Part shown: positions 10,510 through 18,179 of the stretch, piece by piece | Numbering within the stretch: position 1 is the first letter of the stretch | Layout: every line of letters starts with the position of its first letter | NCBI RefSeq assembly: GCF_030406905.1 | Contig: NZ_CP129137.1 | Span: 5,724,001 to 5,788,000 of the forward strand | Direction of reading: 5' to 3' | Length of the DNA stretch: 64,000 nucleotides | Origin: Streptomyces sp. HUAS CB01 | GTDB lineage: Bacteria; Actinomycetota; Actinomycetes; Streptomycetales; Streptomycetaceae | Made by a program: the position numbers and the translations under genes | Notes under the pieces: model-generated | What the model was told of the DNA's origin: nothing | Seen by the model: the letters and a program-made list of their open reading frames with translations, nothing else | Database searches by the model: none

Positions 10510-11355
10510 GTGTTGACGCAGACCACCACCCGGGTCCTGGGCCCCGACGATCTCGGGGCCGCCCTGGCGGTCCTGGAGAGCGATCCCGTCACCAACGCCT
10601 TCGTCACCGCGCGCGTCCACGTCGCCGGACTCGACCCGTGGCGCCTCGGCGGCGAGATGTGGGGCTGGTACGCGGACGGACGGCTCCGCTCGCTGTGCTA
10701 CTCGGGCGCCAACCTGGTCCCCATCTGCGCCACCCCCGAGGCCGTCCGCGCCTTCGCCGACCGCGCCCGCAGGGCCGGCCGCCGGTGCTCGTCCATCGTG
10801 GGGCCCGCCGAGACCACATCCCTGCTGTGGAAGCTGCTGGAGCCCAGCTGGGGCCCGGCCCGCGAAGTCCGCGCCCACCAGCCGCTCATGGTCACCGAGT
10901 CCGTGCCCGCGGACATCGCGCCCGACCCGTACGTGCGGCGCGTCCGCAAGGACGAGATGGAGGTGATCATGCCCGCGTGCGTGGCCATGTTCACCGAGGA
11001 GGTCGGAGTCTCCCCGATGGCCGGCGACGGCGGACTGCTCTACCAGGCCCGGATCGCCGAGCTCGTCGGCACGGGCCGCTCCTTCGCCCGCGTCGACGAC
11101 GGCCAGGTCGTCTTCAAGGCGGAGATCGGCGCCGCCACCCCGCTGGCCTGCCAGATCCAGGGCGTCTGGGTCGCCCCGGAGCACCGCGGCCGCGGCCTGT
11201 CCGAGACCGGGATGGCGGCCGTGATCCGCTACGCCCTCGCCGATGTCGCACCGGTCGTCAGCCTGTACGTGAACGACTACAACACCGCGGCTCGCGCGGC
11301 GTACCGCAGGGTGGGATTCCGTGAGGTCGGTGCGTTCATGAGCGTGCTGTTCTGA
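10510..11355 (+). CDS. GNAT-family acetyltransferase with N-terminal DUF4081-like domain
   Basis: A 281-residue protein. The C-terminal ~130 residues are a GNAT fold: the acetyl-CoA loop is in GVWVAPEHRGRGLSETG, followed by NDYNTAARAAYRRVGF. The N-terminal ~120 residues resemble the DUF4081 domain that precedes GNAT domains in actinobacteria. The substrate is unknown. GTG 10510 is preferred because GGAGGG at 10498-10503 is well spaced. ATG 10495 is in frame but its SD (AAGGAG) is only 2 nt away. The upstream terminator makes it a separate unit from ispG. Confidence 0.8.
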   Translation: MLTQTTTRVLGPDDLGAALAVLESDPVTNAFVTARVHVAGLDPWRLGGEMWGWYADGRLRSLCYSGANLVPICATPEAVRAFADRARRAGRRCSSIVGPAETTSLLWKLLEPSWGPAREVRAHQPLMVTESVPADIAPDPYVRRVRKDEMEVIMPACVAMFTEEVGVSPMAGDGGLLYQARIAELVGTGRSFARVDDGQVVFKAEIGAATPLACQIQGVWVAPEHRGRGLSETGMAAVIRYALADVAPVVSLYVNDYNTAARAAYRRVGFREVGAFMSVLF

Positions 11356-11371
11356 GCGGCCGGCGGAGAAG

Positions 11372-11383
11372 TAGGGTTCCCGC
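11372..11383 (+). promoter_or_regulatory. candidate -10 for a leaderless GNAT gene
   Basis: TAGGGT at 11372-11377 ends 6 nt before ATG 11384, the spacing seen for leaderless genes. A poor -35 (TTCTGA, 11350-11355) lies 16 nt upstream. GGAGAA at 11365-11370 is too far for normal ribosome binding. Confidence 0.35.
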
Positions 11384-11926
11384 ATGGAACACGATGTCGA
11401 GGTCGCACCGGTCAACCTCGCCGCGCGCGTGGACGACGCCCTCTCCGTGCAGGCCCTCGCCTTCGGCCTCACCGAGGAAGAGATCGGGATCCGCCGCCAC
11501 ATCGTGCTCCGGCATCTGCTCTGCCCGGGCGCCCACGCCCTGGGCGCCACGACCCCCGCGGGACGTCTGGTGGGGTTCGTGTACGGGATGCCGAACGACC
11601 GCACCCACTGGTGGTCCACGGTCGTGGAGCCGTATCTGCGCAGCAACGGCTCCGACGACTGGCTGGACGACTCGTTCGTGATCACCGAGCTCCATGTCCA
11701 CCCCGCCTACCAGGGGCGCGGCATCGGACGCCGACTGATCACCACCATCACCGACGGCGCCGCCCAGCCCCGCTCCATCCTGTCCGCGATCGACACGGAG
11801 AGCCCGGCCCGCGGGCTGTACCGCGCCCTCGGCTACCAGGACCTCGCGCGGCAGGTGCTCTTCCCCAGCGCCCCGAAGCCGTACGCGGTGATGGGGGCCC
11901 CGCTGCCCCTGCTGCGCGGCGTGTGA
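11384..11926 (+). CDS. GNAT-family N-acetyltransferase
   Basis: A 180-residue single-domain acetyltransferase. The acetyl-CoA binding motif is visible in LHVHPAYQGRGIGRRL, followed by the typical beta-bulge and the TESPARGLYRALGY segment. The substrate cannot be inferred. It lies 28 bp after another, larger GNAT gene, but the two differ in architecture and length and do not look like a recent duplication. The start ATG 11384 probably uses a leaderless or very short-leader transcript. Confidence 0.82.
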   Translation: MEHDVEVAPVNLAARVDDALSVQALAFGLTEEEIGIRRHIVLRHLLCPGAHALGATTPAGRLVGFVYGMPNDRTHWWSTVVEPYLRSNGSDDWLDDSFVITELHVHPAYQGRGIGRRLITTITDGAAQPRSILSAIDTESPARGLYRALGYQDLARQVLFPSAPKPYAVMGAPLPLLRGV

Positions 11927-12020
11927 GAGCCGTACCGCACGCATGCGCGAGGGGCGTACGGAGCGGAACTGATTTCCGCCCGCTGCCACCGCCCGGCTAA
12001 CCTCCTGGACATCACCCTTT

Positions 12021-12040
12021 CTTGTACGCACTTGTACGCA
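12021..12040 (+). repeat. perfect 10-bp tandem direct repeat in the proS leader
   Basis: CTTGTACGCA occurs twice in a row (12021-12030, 12031-12040). The second copy ends in the A that begins the proS Shine-Dalgarno sequence AGGAGA. Confidence 0.8.
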
Positions 12041-12051
12041 GGAGACAATCC

Positions 12052-13746
12052 ATGGCAGCCCAGGTCCAGCGCATGTCCCGTCTGATGGTCAAGACACTGC
12101 GCGACGACCCGGCGGACGCCGAGACGCTCAGCCACAAGCTGCTGGTCCGCGCCGGCTACGTCCGCCGGAACGCCGCGGGCATCTGGAGCTGGCTGCCCCT
12201 CGGCATGCGGGTCCTGGAGAACGTCGCCCGTGTCGTCCGCGAGGAGATGGACGCCATCGGGGCCCAGGAGGTGCTGCTGCCCGCGCTGCTGCCCAAGGAG
12301 CCGTACGAGGCGACCGGGCGCTGGGAGGAGTACGGCGCCGAGCTGTTCCGCCTCCAGGACCGCAAGGGCGCGGACTACCTGCTCGGGCCCACGCACGAGG
12401 AGATCTTCACCCAGCTGGTGAAGGACCAGTGCACCTCGTACAAGGACCTCCCGGTCATCCTGTACCAGATCCAGACGAAGTACCGCGACGAGGCCCGTCC
12501 GCGCTCCGGCATCCTGCGCGGCCGCGAGTTCCAGATGAAGGACTCGTACTCCTTCGACACCACCGACGAGGGGCTGGCGGAGTCGTACCGGCTGCACCGC
12601 GAGGCCTACATCAAGATCTTCCAGCGCCTCGGCCTGGAGCACCGAATCGTCTCCGCCGTCTCCGGCGCGATGGGCGGCTCGGCCTCCGAGGAGTTCCTGG
12701 CCCCGGCCGCCGCCGGCGAGGACACCTTCGTGTACTGCCCCTCCTGCGACTACGCCGCGAACACCGAGGCCGTCACCTTCGCGCTCAAGCCGGTCACCGG
12801 CGAGCACGGTCCCGTCGAGGAGCTGGACACCCCCGACACCCCGACCATCGAGACGCTCGCCGACCACCTCGGCGTGCCGGCGTCCGCCACGCTCAAGAAC
12901 CTGCTCGTGAAGGTCGACGGCGAGATCGTCGCCGTCGGCGTGCCCGGTGACCGCGAGGTCGACCTGGGCAAGCTCACCGACCACCTGGCCCCGGCCTCCG
13001 TCGAACTGGTCACCGCCGAGGACTTCGTCGGCCGCCCCGACCTGGTGCGCGGTTACGTCGGCCCGCAGGGCCTGGAGAAGGTCCGCTACATCGCCGACCC
13101 GCGCGTCGCCCCCGGCACCGCCTGGATCACCGGCGCCAACAAGCAGGACAAGCACGCCCGCAACGTCGTCGCGGGCCGCGACTTCGAGGTCGACGACTAC
13201 CTGGACGTGGTCGTCGTCGAGGACGGCGACCCCTGCCCCACCTGCGGCACCGGACTGAAGCTCGACCGCGCCATCGAGATCGGCCACATCTTCCAGCTGG
13301 GCCGCAAGTACACGGACGCCTTCCAGCTCGACGTCCTGGGCCAGAACGGCAAGCCGGTCCGCGTGACCATGGGCTCGTACGGCATCGGCGTCTCCCGCGC
13401 GGTGGCCGCCCTGGCCGAGCAGCACGCGGACGAGCAGGGCCTGTGCTGGCCCGCCGAGATCGCCCCGGCGGACGTCCACGTCGTCGCCGCCGGCAAGGCG
13501 CTGCAGACCGAGCTCGCCCTGGACGTGGCGGAGAAGCTGGGCGCGGCGGGCGCGCGGGTGCTCGTGGACGACCGGGCCGGCGTCTCCCCGGGCGTGAAGT
13601 TCACCGACGCCGAGCTGATCGGCGTCCCGAAGATCCTGGTGGCGGGCCGCCGCTCCGGCGAGGGCGTCCTGGAGCTGAAGGACCGCCGCACGGGCGAGCG
13701 CGAGGAGCTGACGGTCGAGGAGGCCCTGGCGCGCCTGACCGCCTGA
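12052..13746 (+). CDS. proS: prolyl-tRNA synthetase (bacterial type)
   Basis: A 564-residue class II synthetase that charges tRNA-Pro. Class II motif 2 is in [20 protein letters not shown], and the motif 3 region is [14 protein letters not shown]. Between them sits the ~180-residue insertion (YbaK-like) that edits Ala-tRNA-Pro, the mark of the bacterial form. The C-terminal anticodon-binding domain starts around [12 protein letters not shown] 12052 follows AGGAGA at 6 nt. Candidate -10 TAACCT lies at 11998-12003. A long palindromic terminator follows. Confidence 0.95.
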   Translation: MAAQVQRMSRLMVKTLRDDPADAETLSHKLLVRAGYVRRNAAGIWSWLPLGMRVLENVARVVREEMDAIGAQEVLLPALLPKEPYEATGRWEEYGAELFRLQDRKGADYLLGPTHEEIFTQLVKDQCTSYKDLPVILYQIQTKYRDEARPRSGILRGREFQMKDSYSFDTTDEGLAESYRLHREAYIKIFQRLGLEHRIVSAVSGAMGGSASEEFLAPAAAGEDTFVYCPSCDYAANTEAVTFALKPVTGEHGPVEELDTPDTPTIETLADHLGVPASATLKNLLVKVDGEIVAVGVPGDREVDLGKLTDHLAPASVELVTAEDFVGRPDLVRGYVGPQGLEKVRYIADPRVAPGTAWITGANKQDKHARNVVAGRDFEVDDYLDVVVVEDGDPCPTCGTGLKLDRAIEIGHIFQLGRKYTDAFQLDVLGQNGKPVRVTMGSYGIGVSRAVAALAEQHADEQGLCWPAEIAPADVHVVAAGKALQTELALDVAEKLGAAGARVLVDDRAGVSPGVKFTDAELIGVPKILVAGRRSGEGVLELKDRRTGEREELTVEEALARLTA

Positions 13747-13776
13747 CCGCCTGAGCACGGCCGCGGCCACGCCGCG

Positions 13777-13816
13777 ACGAGGGACGGACCCGGTGCGCAC
13801 CGGGTCCGTCCCTCGT
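13777..13816. terminator. bidirectional terminator between proS and the phosphotransferase-like gene
   Basis: A perfect 40-nt palindrome: 20-nt arms at 13777-13796 and 13797-13816 fold into a long GC-rich hairpin. It lies between convergent genes and would serve both strands. Confidence 0.85.
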
Positions 13817-13940
13817 TCCGTCGGCGACCCTCGTCGGTGGTGTCGAACGGCGGCGGCCCCGCGGGCGTCCGTTCACCGGCAACGCACCGCGCGGCCGGCC
13901 GCGCGGGACGCGCCCGAGTGGTGGTCCGCGGCGCCGGCCG

Positions 13941-14813
13941 TCACAGCCAGCCGGCGAACTCCAGCGACAGCTCGCCCTCGGCGTGCCGCCCCGCCGCGAT
14001 CGCCCGGGTGCCCGACTCCACCGCACGGAACAGCGTCCAGCCGCGCAGCCGGTCCCGGTCGACGTCGAGCGAGTCCGCGAGCCGGTTCACCCGGCGGCGG
14101 GCCGCGGAGGCGCCGGAGGTGGCGGCGACCAGGTCCTCCACCCGGTCCCGGGCCAGCCGCGCCAGGTCGTACGCCCGCTCACCCACCAGCGGCTCGGGAC
14201 CGATCGCCAGCCACGGCGCACGGTCCCCCGCGAGCACCTTGCTCTGGCGGAAGTTCCCGTGCAGCAGCAGCGACTCGGGGGAGTGGGCGAGCAGTTCGTC
14301 CCGGGCGGCGAGCGCCTCGTCCACCAGCGCCTGCGGCGCGGTGCCGGCACGGTCCGACAGCGCGGACACCTGGTCGGCCGTGCGCTCGGCCACCGTCTCG
14401 AAGGCATGGCCGGCCGGCGGCTCCACCCACAGCCGCCGCACCGTGCCCGCCGCCTCGAGCAGCGCCTTGGCCTCCGGGAGCGAGCGCACGGACAGCTCGG
14501 GATGCAACCGCTCCAGCAGCAGCGCGCCCTCGGAACCGCCCAGCAGCCGCACCGCGCCGAAGCCGTTCCAGTGCGCGAGTGCCGCCCGCTCCAGGTCCGG
14601 CGCGGCGAACGGCGGCACGAGCTTGAGCGCGGCGGGCGTGCCGTCCGGACGCCTCACGAGGACGACCAGGCTGCTCCGGCCGCCGGGCACCATCACCCGC
14701 TCGACCTCCAGGCCGTCACGGGCGGCCGCGTCCTCGACGAGCTTCGGCAGCCGCCCGGTCCAGTCGTTGTCACCGAGCGCCCGCACCAGACGCTGGGGCG
14801 GTTCGAAACCCAT
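13941..14813 (-). CDS. aminoglycoside-phosphotransferase-fold protein lacking catalytic residues
   Basis: A 290-residue protein that resembles the APH(6)/hydroxyurea phosphotransferase family in its C-lobe: LLLHGNF, KVLAGDRAPWLAIGPEPLVG, and ERAYDLARLARDR. In active members the loop reads HGD and the Mg-binding motifs carry Asn and Asp. Here the catalytic Asp is N187, the HxxxxN Asn is K192 and the DFG-type Asp is G205. The codons were checked on the strand. The fold seems intact but kinase activity is unlikely. ATG 14813 was chosen because the upstream neighbour ends at 14831. It is the last gene of a minus-strand set with the ferritin-like and lipoprotein genes. Confidence 0.75.
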   Translation of the reverse strand: MGFEPPQRLVRALGDNDWTGRLPKLVEDAAARDGLEVERVMVPGGRSSLVVLVRRPDGTPAALKLVPPFAAPDLERAALAHWNGFGAVRLLGGSEGALLLERLHPELSVRSLPEAKALLEAAGTVRRLWVEPPAGHAFETVAERTADQVSALSDRAGTAPQALVDEALAARDELLAHSPESLLLHGNFRQSKVLAGDRAPWLAIGPEPLVGERAYDLARLARDRVEDLVAATSGASAARRRVNRLADSLDVDRDRLRGWTLFRAVESGTRAIAAGRHAEGELSLEFAGWL

Positions 14814-14830
14814 ACGTGCGTTGTTCCCTT

Positions 14831-15259
14831 TCACTGCGCCGCGGCCCGCTCGGCGAGCCCCGGAAAGGCTACGCCGGTACCGCGCCACCGCGCCGCCCGC
14901 ACGGCCGCCTCGCGCAGCGCGACCGCGGCGTCCTGGCGCAGCGGTCCCCCCGTGGCCCGCACCAGATCGGAGCAGACGCCCGCGACCCGGTCCTCCAGCA
15001 GCGCGGCCAGCCGGACCGCGGCCGCCGCGTCGGGTACCGCGAACGGCAGGGTGTAGGCCGCCTGCGCGGCCACGGCCTTCCCGCCGAGATCCCGGACCGT
15101 GCGCTCCAGGGCGTCCCTGCGGGCGCGATGGGCCGAGTAGGCCGCCATGGCCTCGGCCCGGCGGGCCTCGCCGACCCGGCCACCGACCACGCCGTAGCCG
15201 TACACCGCGGCGTGCTCGGCCGCCAGGGCGGCCTGCGCGGCAGCCAGCGCGTCGCTCAT
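14831..15259 (-). CDS. ferritin-like helical protein (DUF4439-type)
   Basis: A 142-residue, Ala-rich, all-helical protein. The start LAAEHAAVYGYGVVGGRV with Glu and His in the first helix resembles the DUF4439 ferritin-like family of actinobacteria. A metal role is possible but the full ligand set was not confirmed. Its ATG overlaps the stop of the lipoprotein gene in an ATGA, so the two are coupled. The phosphotransferase-like gene starts 17 bp after its stop. Confidence 0.65.
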   Translation of the reverse strand: MSDALAAAQAALAAEHAAVYGYGVVGGRVGEARRAEAMAAYSAHRARRDALERTVRDLGGKAVAAQAAYTLPFAVPDAAAAVRLAALLEDRVAGVCSDLVRATGGPLRQDAAVALREAAVRAARWRGTGVAFPGLAERAAAQ

Positions 15260-15849
15260 CGGCGGGACCCTTCCGTCAGCAGGTAGGCGTGGACCGCACC
15301 GGCCGCGGCGACCGACGCCAGCAGCCGTGCGTACTCCGGCGGGGCGCCGCTCAGCGCGGCGGTGTGCGCGTCGGCGGTGGTCCGCTCGGCGGCGGCGAGT
15401 TCGCGTACGGCCGCCGCGGCGTCGGCGGGCACCGGGGGCGGGACGGGGCCCGACGCGGACGACGGGCCGGGACGTCCCGGCCCGGACGCGGCCGGCGTCG
15501 CGGGGGAGGAGGGCGAGGGGGACCGGGACGCCGAAGGGTCCGGCGAGGTTCCCGGCAGCGGCCGCGCACCGGTCGGAGCGAGCGCCTCGACATGCCGCAC
15601 GACCTCGGCCCGGAGCGGTGACAGCCGGGCCGTCAGAGCCGGATGGGCCGTCAACACGGCGTCGTACCGCAGCAGCAGCGCGCTGCTCAGCCCGGCACTG
15701 GCGCGGCGCAGCGCGGTCTCCGCCGACTCGCTCCGGGTGGTGGCGCGCCGCGGGCCGGGCGCGTCCGAGGAACAGCCGGTCAGCGCCGCGACGGCGACCG
15801 CCCCGGACCCCAAGAGCGCACGTCTGCGCGTCGTTCCCGTGCGCTCCAC
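15256..15849 (-). CDS. Tat-type lipoprotein, function unknown
   Basis: A 197-residue exported protein. The N-terminus has a twin-arginine segment (TTRRRALLGSG), a short hydrophobic stretch and the lipobox LTGC followed by Ser-Ser-Asp, so it is probably exported folded by Tat and lipid-anchored. A helical part follows, then a Pro/Ser-rich linker (about residues 95-140) and a second helical part with LAAAERTTADAHTAAL, which suggests a ferritin-like or four-helix fold. GTG 15849 has GAGGAGAG at ideal spacing. It is divergent from rimP and coupled to the ferritin-like gene. Confidence 0.7.
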   Translation of the reverse strand: MERTGTTRRRALLGSGAVAVAALTGCSSDAPGPRRATTRSESAETALRRASAGLSSALLLRYDAVLTAHPALTARLSPLRAEVVRHVEALAPTGARPLPGTSPDPSASRSPSPSSPATPAASGPGRPGPSSASGPVPPPVPADAAAAVRELAAAERTTADAHTAALSGAPPEYARLLASVAAAGAVHAYLLTEGSRR

Positions 15850-16037
15850 CTGGTCTCTCCTCGGGCCCTGGGACGCATTCACCCGATCGGGTGGACGACG
15901 CCTTGATGTGATCACCGCAGGCGAGCGTACCTGCGGGTCATCGGTGGGTGGACGGCAACACCCCCCGCGACCGGATACCCTTTGTGCTGACACACGACGG
16001 AACCCACAACAGCACACGCGGCCGAGGAGTCACCCGG

Positions 16038-16559
16038 ATGAGCACCACCCAGAGCGAGAGGCTGCGCGGACTGCTCGAACCGCTCGTCAGCGCCGCGGAC
16101 CTGGATCTGGAAGAGATCGAACTGTCCCGGGCAGGCCGCCGCCGTGTGCTCCGTGTCGTCGTGGATTCGGAGGAGGGCGTCGATCTCGACGCCTGTGCCG
16201 AGCTCAGCCGCGTCATCTCCGACCGGCTCGACGAGAGCGACGCCATGGGTGAGGGCGAGTACCAGCTCGAAGTGACCTCCCCCGGGGCGGAGCGCCCGCT
16301 CAAGGAGCCCCGCCACTACGTGCGCGCGAAGGGCCGGCTCGCCCGGTTCCAGCTGACCACCCCGGAGGGCAAGCAGGGTGAGGAGCTGGTCGCGCGCATC
16401 CTCGGCGTGGACGAGGAGGGCCTCGATCTGGAGGTGCCGGGCGTGAAGGGGCGCAAGCCCACCGCCCGCAGACTCGCCTTCGCCGAGATCGCCAAGGCGC
16501 GTGTGGAGCTCGAGTTCAACCGCAAGGACAACGGCATTCAGAAAGAAGAGGAGGCGTAG
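16038..16559 (+). CDS. rimP: ribosome maturation factor RimP
   Basis: A 173-residue small-subunit assembly factor. Family signature segments are visible: [17 protein letters not shown] and the [14 protein letters not shown] segment. It ends with an acidic tail. ATG 16038 follows GAGGAG at 8 nt; the open frame extends 30 codons further upstream without SD support. It is the first gene of the nusA-infB operon. nusA starts 2 bp after its stop. A -10-like TACCCT lies at 15976-15981. Confidence 0.93.
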   Translation: MSTTQSERLRGLLEPLVSAADLDLEEIELSRAGRRRVLRVVVDSEEGVDLDACAELSRVISDRLDESDAMGEGEYQLEVTSPGAERPLKEPRHYVRAKGRLARFQLTTPEGKQGEELVARILGVDEEGLDLEVPGVKGRKPTARRLAFAEIAKARVELEFNRKDNGIQKEEEA

Positions 16560-16561
16560 CC

Positions 16562-17554
16562 GTGGACATCGACGTGAAGCTCCTGAGGGGCTTGGCGCAG
16601 GAGAAGGAGATTGCCTTCGACCTGCTGGTCGACGCCATCGAGTCGGCCCTCCTCATCGCGTACCACCGTACCGAGGGAAGCCGCCGGCACGCCCGGGTCG
16701 AGCTGAACCGCCAGACCGGGCACGTGACGGTGTGGGCGAAGGAGGACCCGTCGGAACTCGAGGAGGGCCAGGAGCCCCGCGAGTTCGACGACACCCCGCA
16801 CGACTTCGGCCGGATCGCGGCGTCCACCGCCCGCCAGGTCATCCAGCAGCGGCTGCGCGACGCCGAGAACGACGTCACCTTCGGCGAGTACGCCCGTCGT
16901 GAGGGCGACATCGTGGCGGGCCAGGTCCAGCAGGGCAAGGACCCCAAGAACGTGCTGGTGAAGCTGGACGACAAGCTGGAGGCCATCCTGCCGGTGCAGG
17001 AGCAGGTGCCGGGCGAGGACTACTCGCACGGCCTGCGGCTGCGCACCTACGTCGTACGGGTGGCGAAGGGGGTGCGCGGCCCGTCCGTCACCCTGTCGAG
17101 GACCCACCCCAATCTGGTGAAAAAGCTCTTCGCGCTGGAGGTGCCGGAGATCGCCGACGGCTCGGTCGAGATCGCGGCGATCGCCCGTGAGGCCGGCCAC
17201 CGGACCAAGATCGCCGTGCGCTCGACGCGCAGCGGTCTGAACGCCAAGGGCGCGTGCATCGGCCCGATGGGCGGCCGGGTCCGCAATGTCATGGCCGAAC
17301 TGCACGGCGAGAAGATCGACATCGTCGACTGGTCGGACGACCCGGCGGAGATGGTCGCCAACGCGCTGTCCCCCGCCCGGGTGTCCAAGGTCGAGGTCGT
17401 CGACCTCGGCGCCAGGTCCGCCCGGGTGACGGTGCCCGATTACCAGCTGTCACTGGCCATCGGCAAGGAGGGGCAGAACGCCCGTCTCGCCGCGCGGCTC
17501 ACCGGCTGGCGGATCGACATCCGGCCGGACACCGAGCAGCCCGCCGAGGGCTGA
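16562..17554 (+). CDS. nusA: transcription termination/antitermination factor NusA
   Basis: A 330-residue RNA polymerase and RNA-binding factor. The N-terminal domain begins [16 protein letters not shown]. An S1 domain follows ([13 protein letters not shown]), then two KH domains with [11 protein letters not shown] and [14 protein letters not shown] loops. It lacks the acidic C-terminal repeats of E. coli NusA, as usual for actinobacteria. GTG 16562 lies just after the rimP stop with GAGGAGG inside the end of rimP, so the two are coupled. Confidence 0.95.
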   Translation: MDIDVKLLRGLAQEKEIAFDLLVDAIESALLIAYHRTEGSRRHARVELNRQTGHVTVWAKEDPSELEEGQEPREFDDTPHDFGRIAASTARQVIQQRLRDAENDVTFGEYARREGDIVAGQVQQGKDPKNVLVKLDDKLEAILPVQEQVPGEDYSHGLRLRTYVVRVAKGVRGPSVTLSRTHPNLVKKLFALEVPEIADGSVEIAAIAREAGHRTKIAVRSTRSGLNAKGACIGPMGGRVRNVMAELHGEKIDIVDWSDDPAEMVANALSPARVSKVEVVDLGARSARVTVPDYQLSLAIGKEGQNARLAARLTGWRIDIRPDTEQPAEG

Positions 17555-17567
17555 CGGGGGACGACCC

Positions 17568-17599
17568 GGTGGCGCGGCGCCCGCCCGCGCCGTGCCACC
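17568..17599 (+). terminator. hairpin between nusA and ylxR
   Basis: An outer GGTGGC/GCCACC stem (17568-17573, 17594-17599) and inner GGCGC/GCGCC stem form a hairpin without a T-run. It may partly attenuate read-through in the operon. Confidence 0.45.
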
Positions 17600-17733
17600 G
17601 GCCCGGGGTGCCGGGGAATGGATCCGGGCGCAGACTCGTTCTGTGACCGCAGGATCGCCAAGAGTTTTGAGCCATCAACTGTTCGATTCTTGCCCCAAAG
17701 GGGTGAGGTCGGTGCGGGGAGGTAGACTTAGAC

Positions 17734-18024
17734 GTGTCTGGTCGGACGCATGCCCGGGCATGCCCTGAACGCACCTGCGTGGGGTGCCGGGAGCGAGCGG
17801 CCAAGCGCGATCTACTGCGCATCGTGGCGGTCGAGGGCGTATGTGTCCCCGATCATCGCGGTACGCTGCCCGGCCGGGGTGCTTACGTGCACCCCGCCTC
17901 GGTCTGTCTCGACCTGGCGGTCCGCCGCCGGGCGTTCCCGAGGGCCCTCAGGGCTCCCGGACCGCTCGACACCGCGGACGTACGACGGGAAATCGAGGCG
18001 ACGGCGGCACAGGCAGCACCGTAA
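17734..18024 (+). CDS. ylxR: YlxR (DUF448) RNA-binding-like protein
   Basis: A 96-residue basic protein. It carries the YlxR signature [17 protein letters not shown] near the N-terminus and GRGAYVHP in the middle, with a second Cys in ASVCLDLAV. YlxR proteins sit between nusA and infB in many Gram-positives; proposed roles in RNA or nucleoid regulation are not fully settled. GTG 17734 has GGGGAGG about 11 nt upstream. Confidence 0.9.
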   Translation: MSGRTHARACPERTCVGCRERAAKRDLLRIVAVEGVCVPDHRGTLPGRGAYVHPASVCLDLAVRRRAFPRALRAPGPLDTADVRREIEATAAQAAP

Positions 18025-18096
18025 GAAGAAAGAAGCAGCACCGCACGGATCCCCATGCGGTCAGGTACCTCGCGAGTCGGAAGTAGGTCGAGATTG

Positions 18097-18129
18097 CGAT
18101 GAGCACTCGATGAGTACGCGATGAGTACG
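18097..18129 (+). repeat. three tandem 11-bp repeats forming mini-ORFs in the infB leader
   Basis: CGATGAGYACK is repeated three times without gaps (18097-18107, 18108-18118, 18119-18129); the last two copies are identical. Each copy carries an ATG, and the chain reads as coupled mini-ORFs: M-S-T-R-stop (18099-18113), M-S-T-R-stop (18110-18124) and M-S-T-P-M-K-stop (18121-18141), linked by ATGA overlaps. Confidence 0.7.
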
Positions 18130-18145
18130 CCCATGAAGTAGCGAC

Positions 18146-18166
18146 GGTCCGGCGGTAACCCGGACC
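18146..18166 (+). promoter_or_regulatory. hairpin just before the infB ribosome-binding site
   Basis: GGTCCGG (18146-18152) pairs with CCGGACC (18160-18166) across a 7-nt loop. AAAAGGAG follows 1 nt later. It could affect access to the infB start region. Confidence 0.5.
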
Positions 18167-18179
18167 TAAAAGGAGCGAA

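Noticed and set aside
10510..11926. The two GNAT genes as a recent tandem duplication
   Set aside because: They differ in length, domain make-up and sequence; only the short acetyl-CoA motif is shared, which is general for the family.
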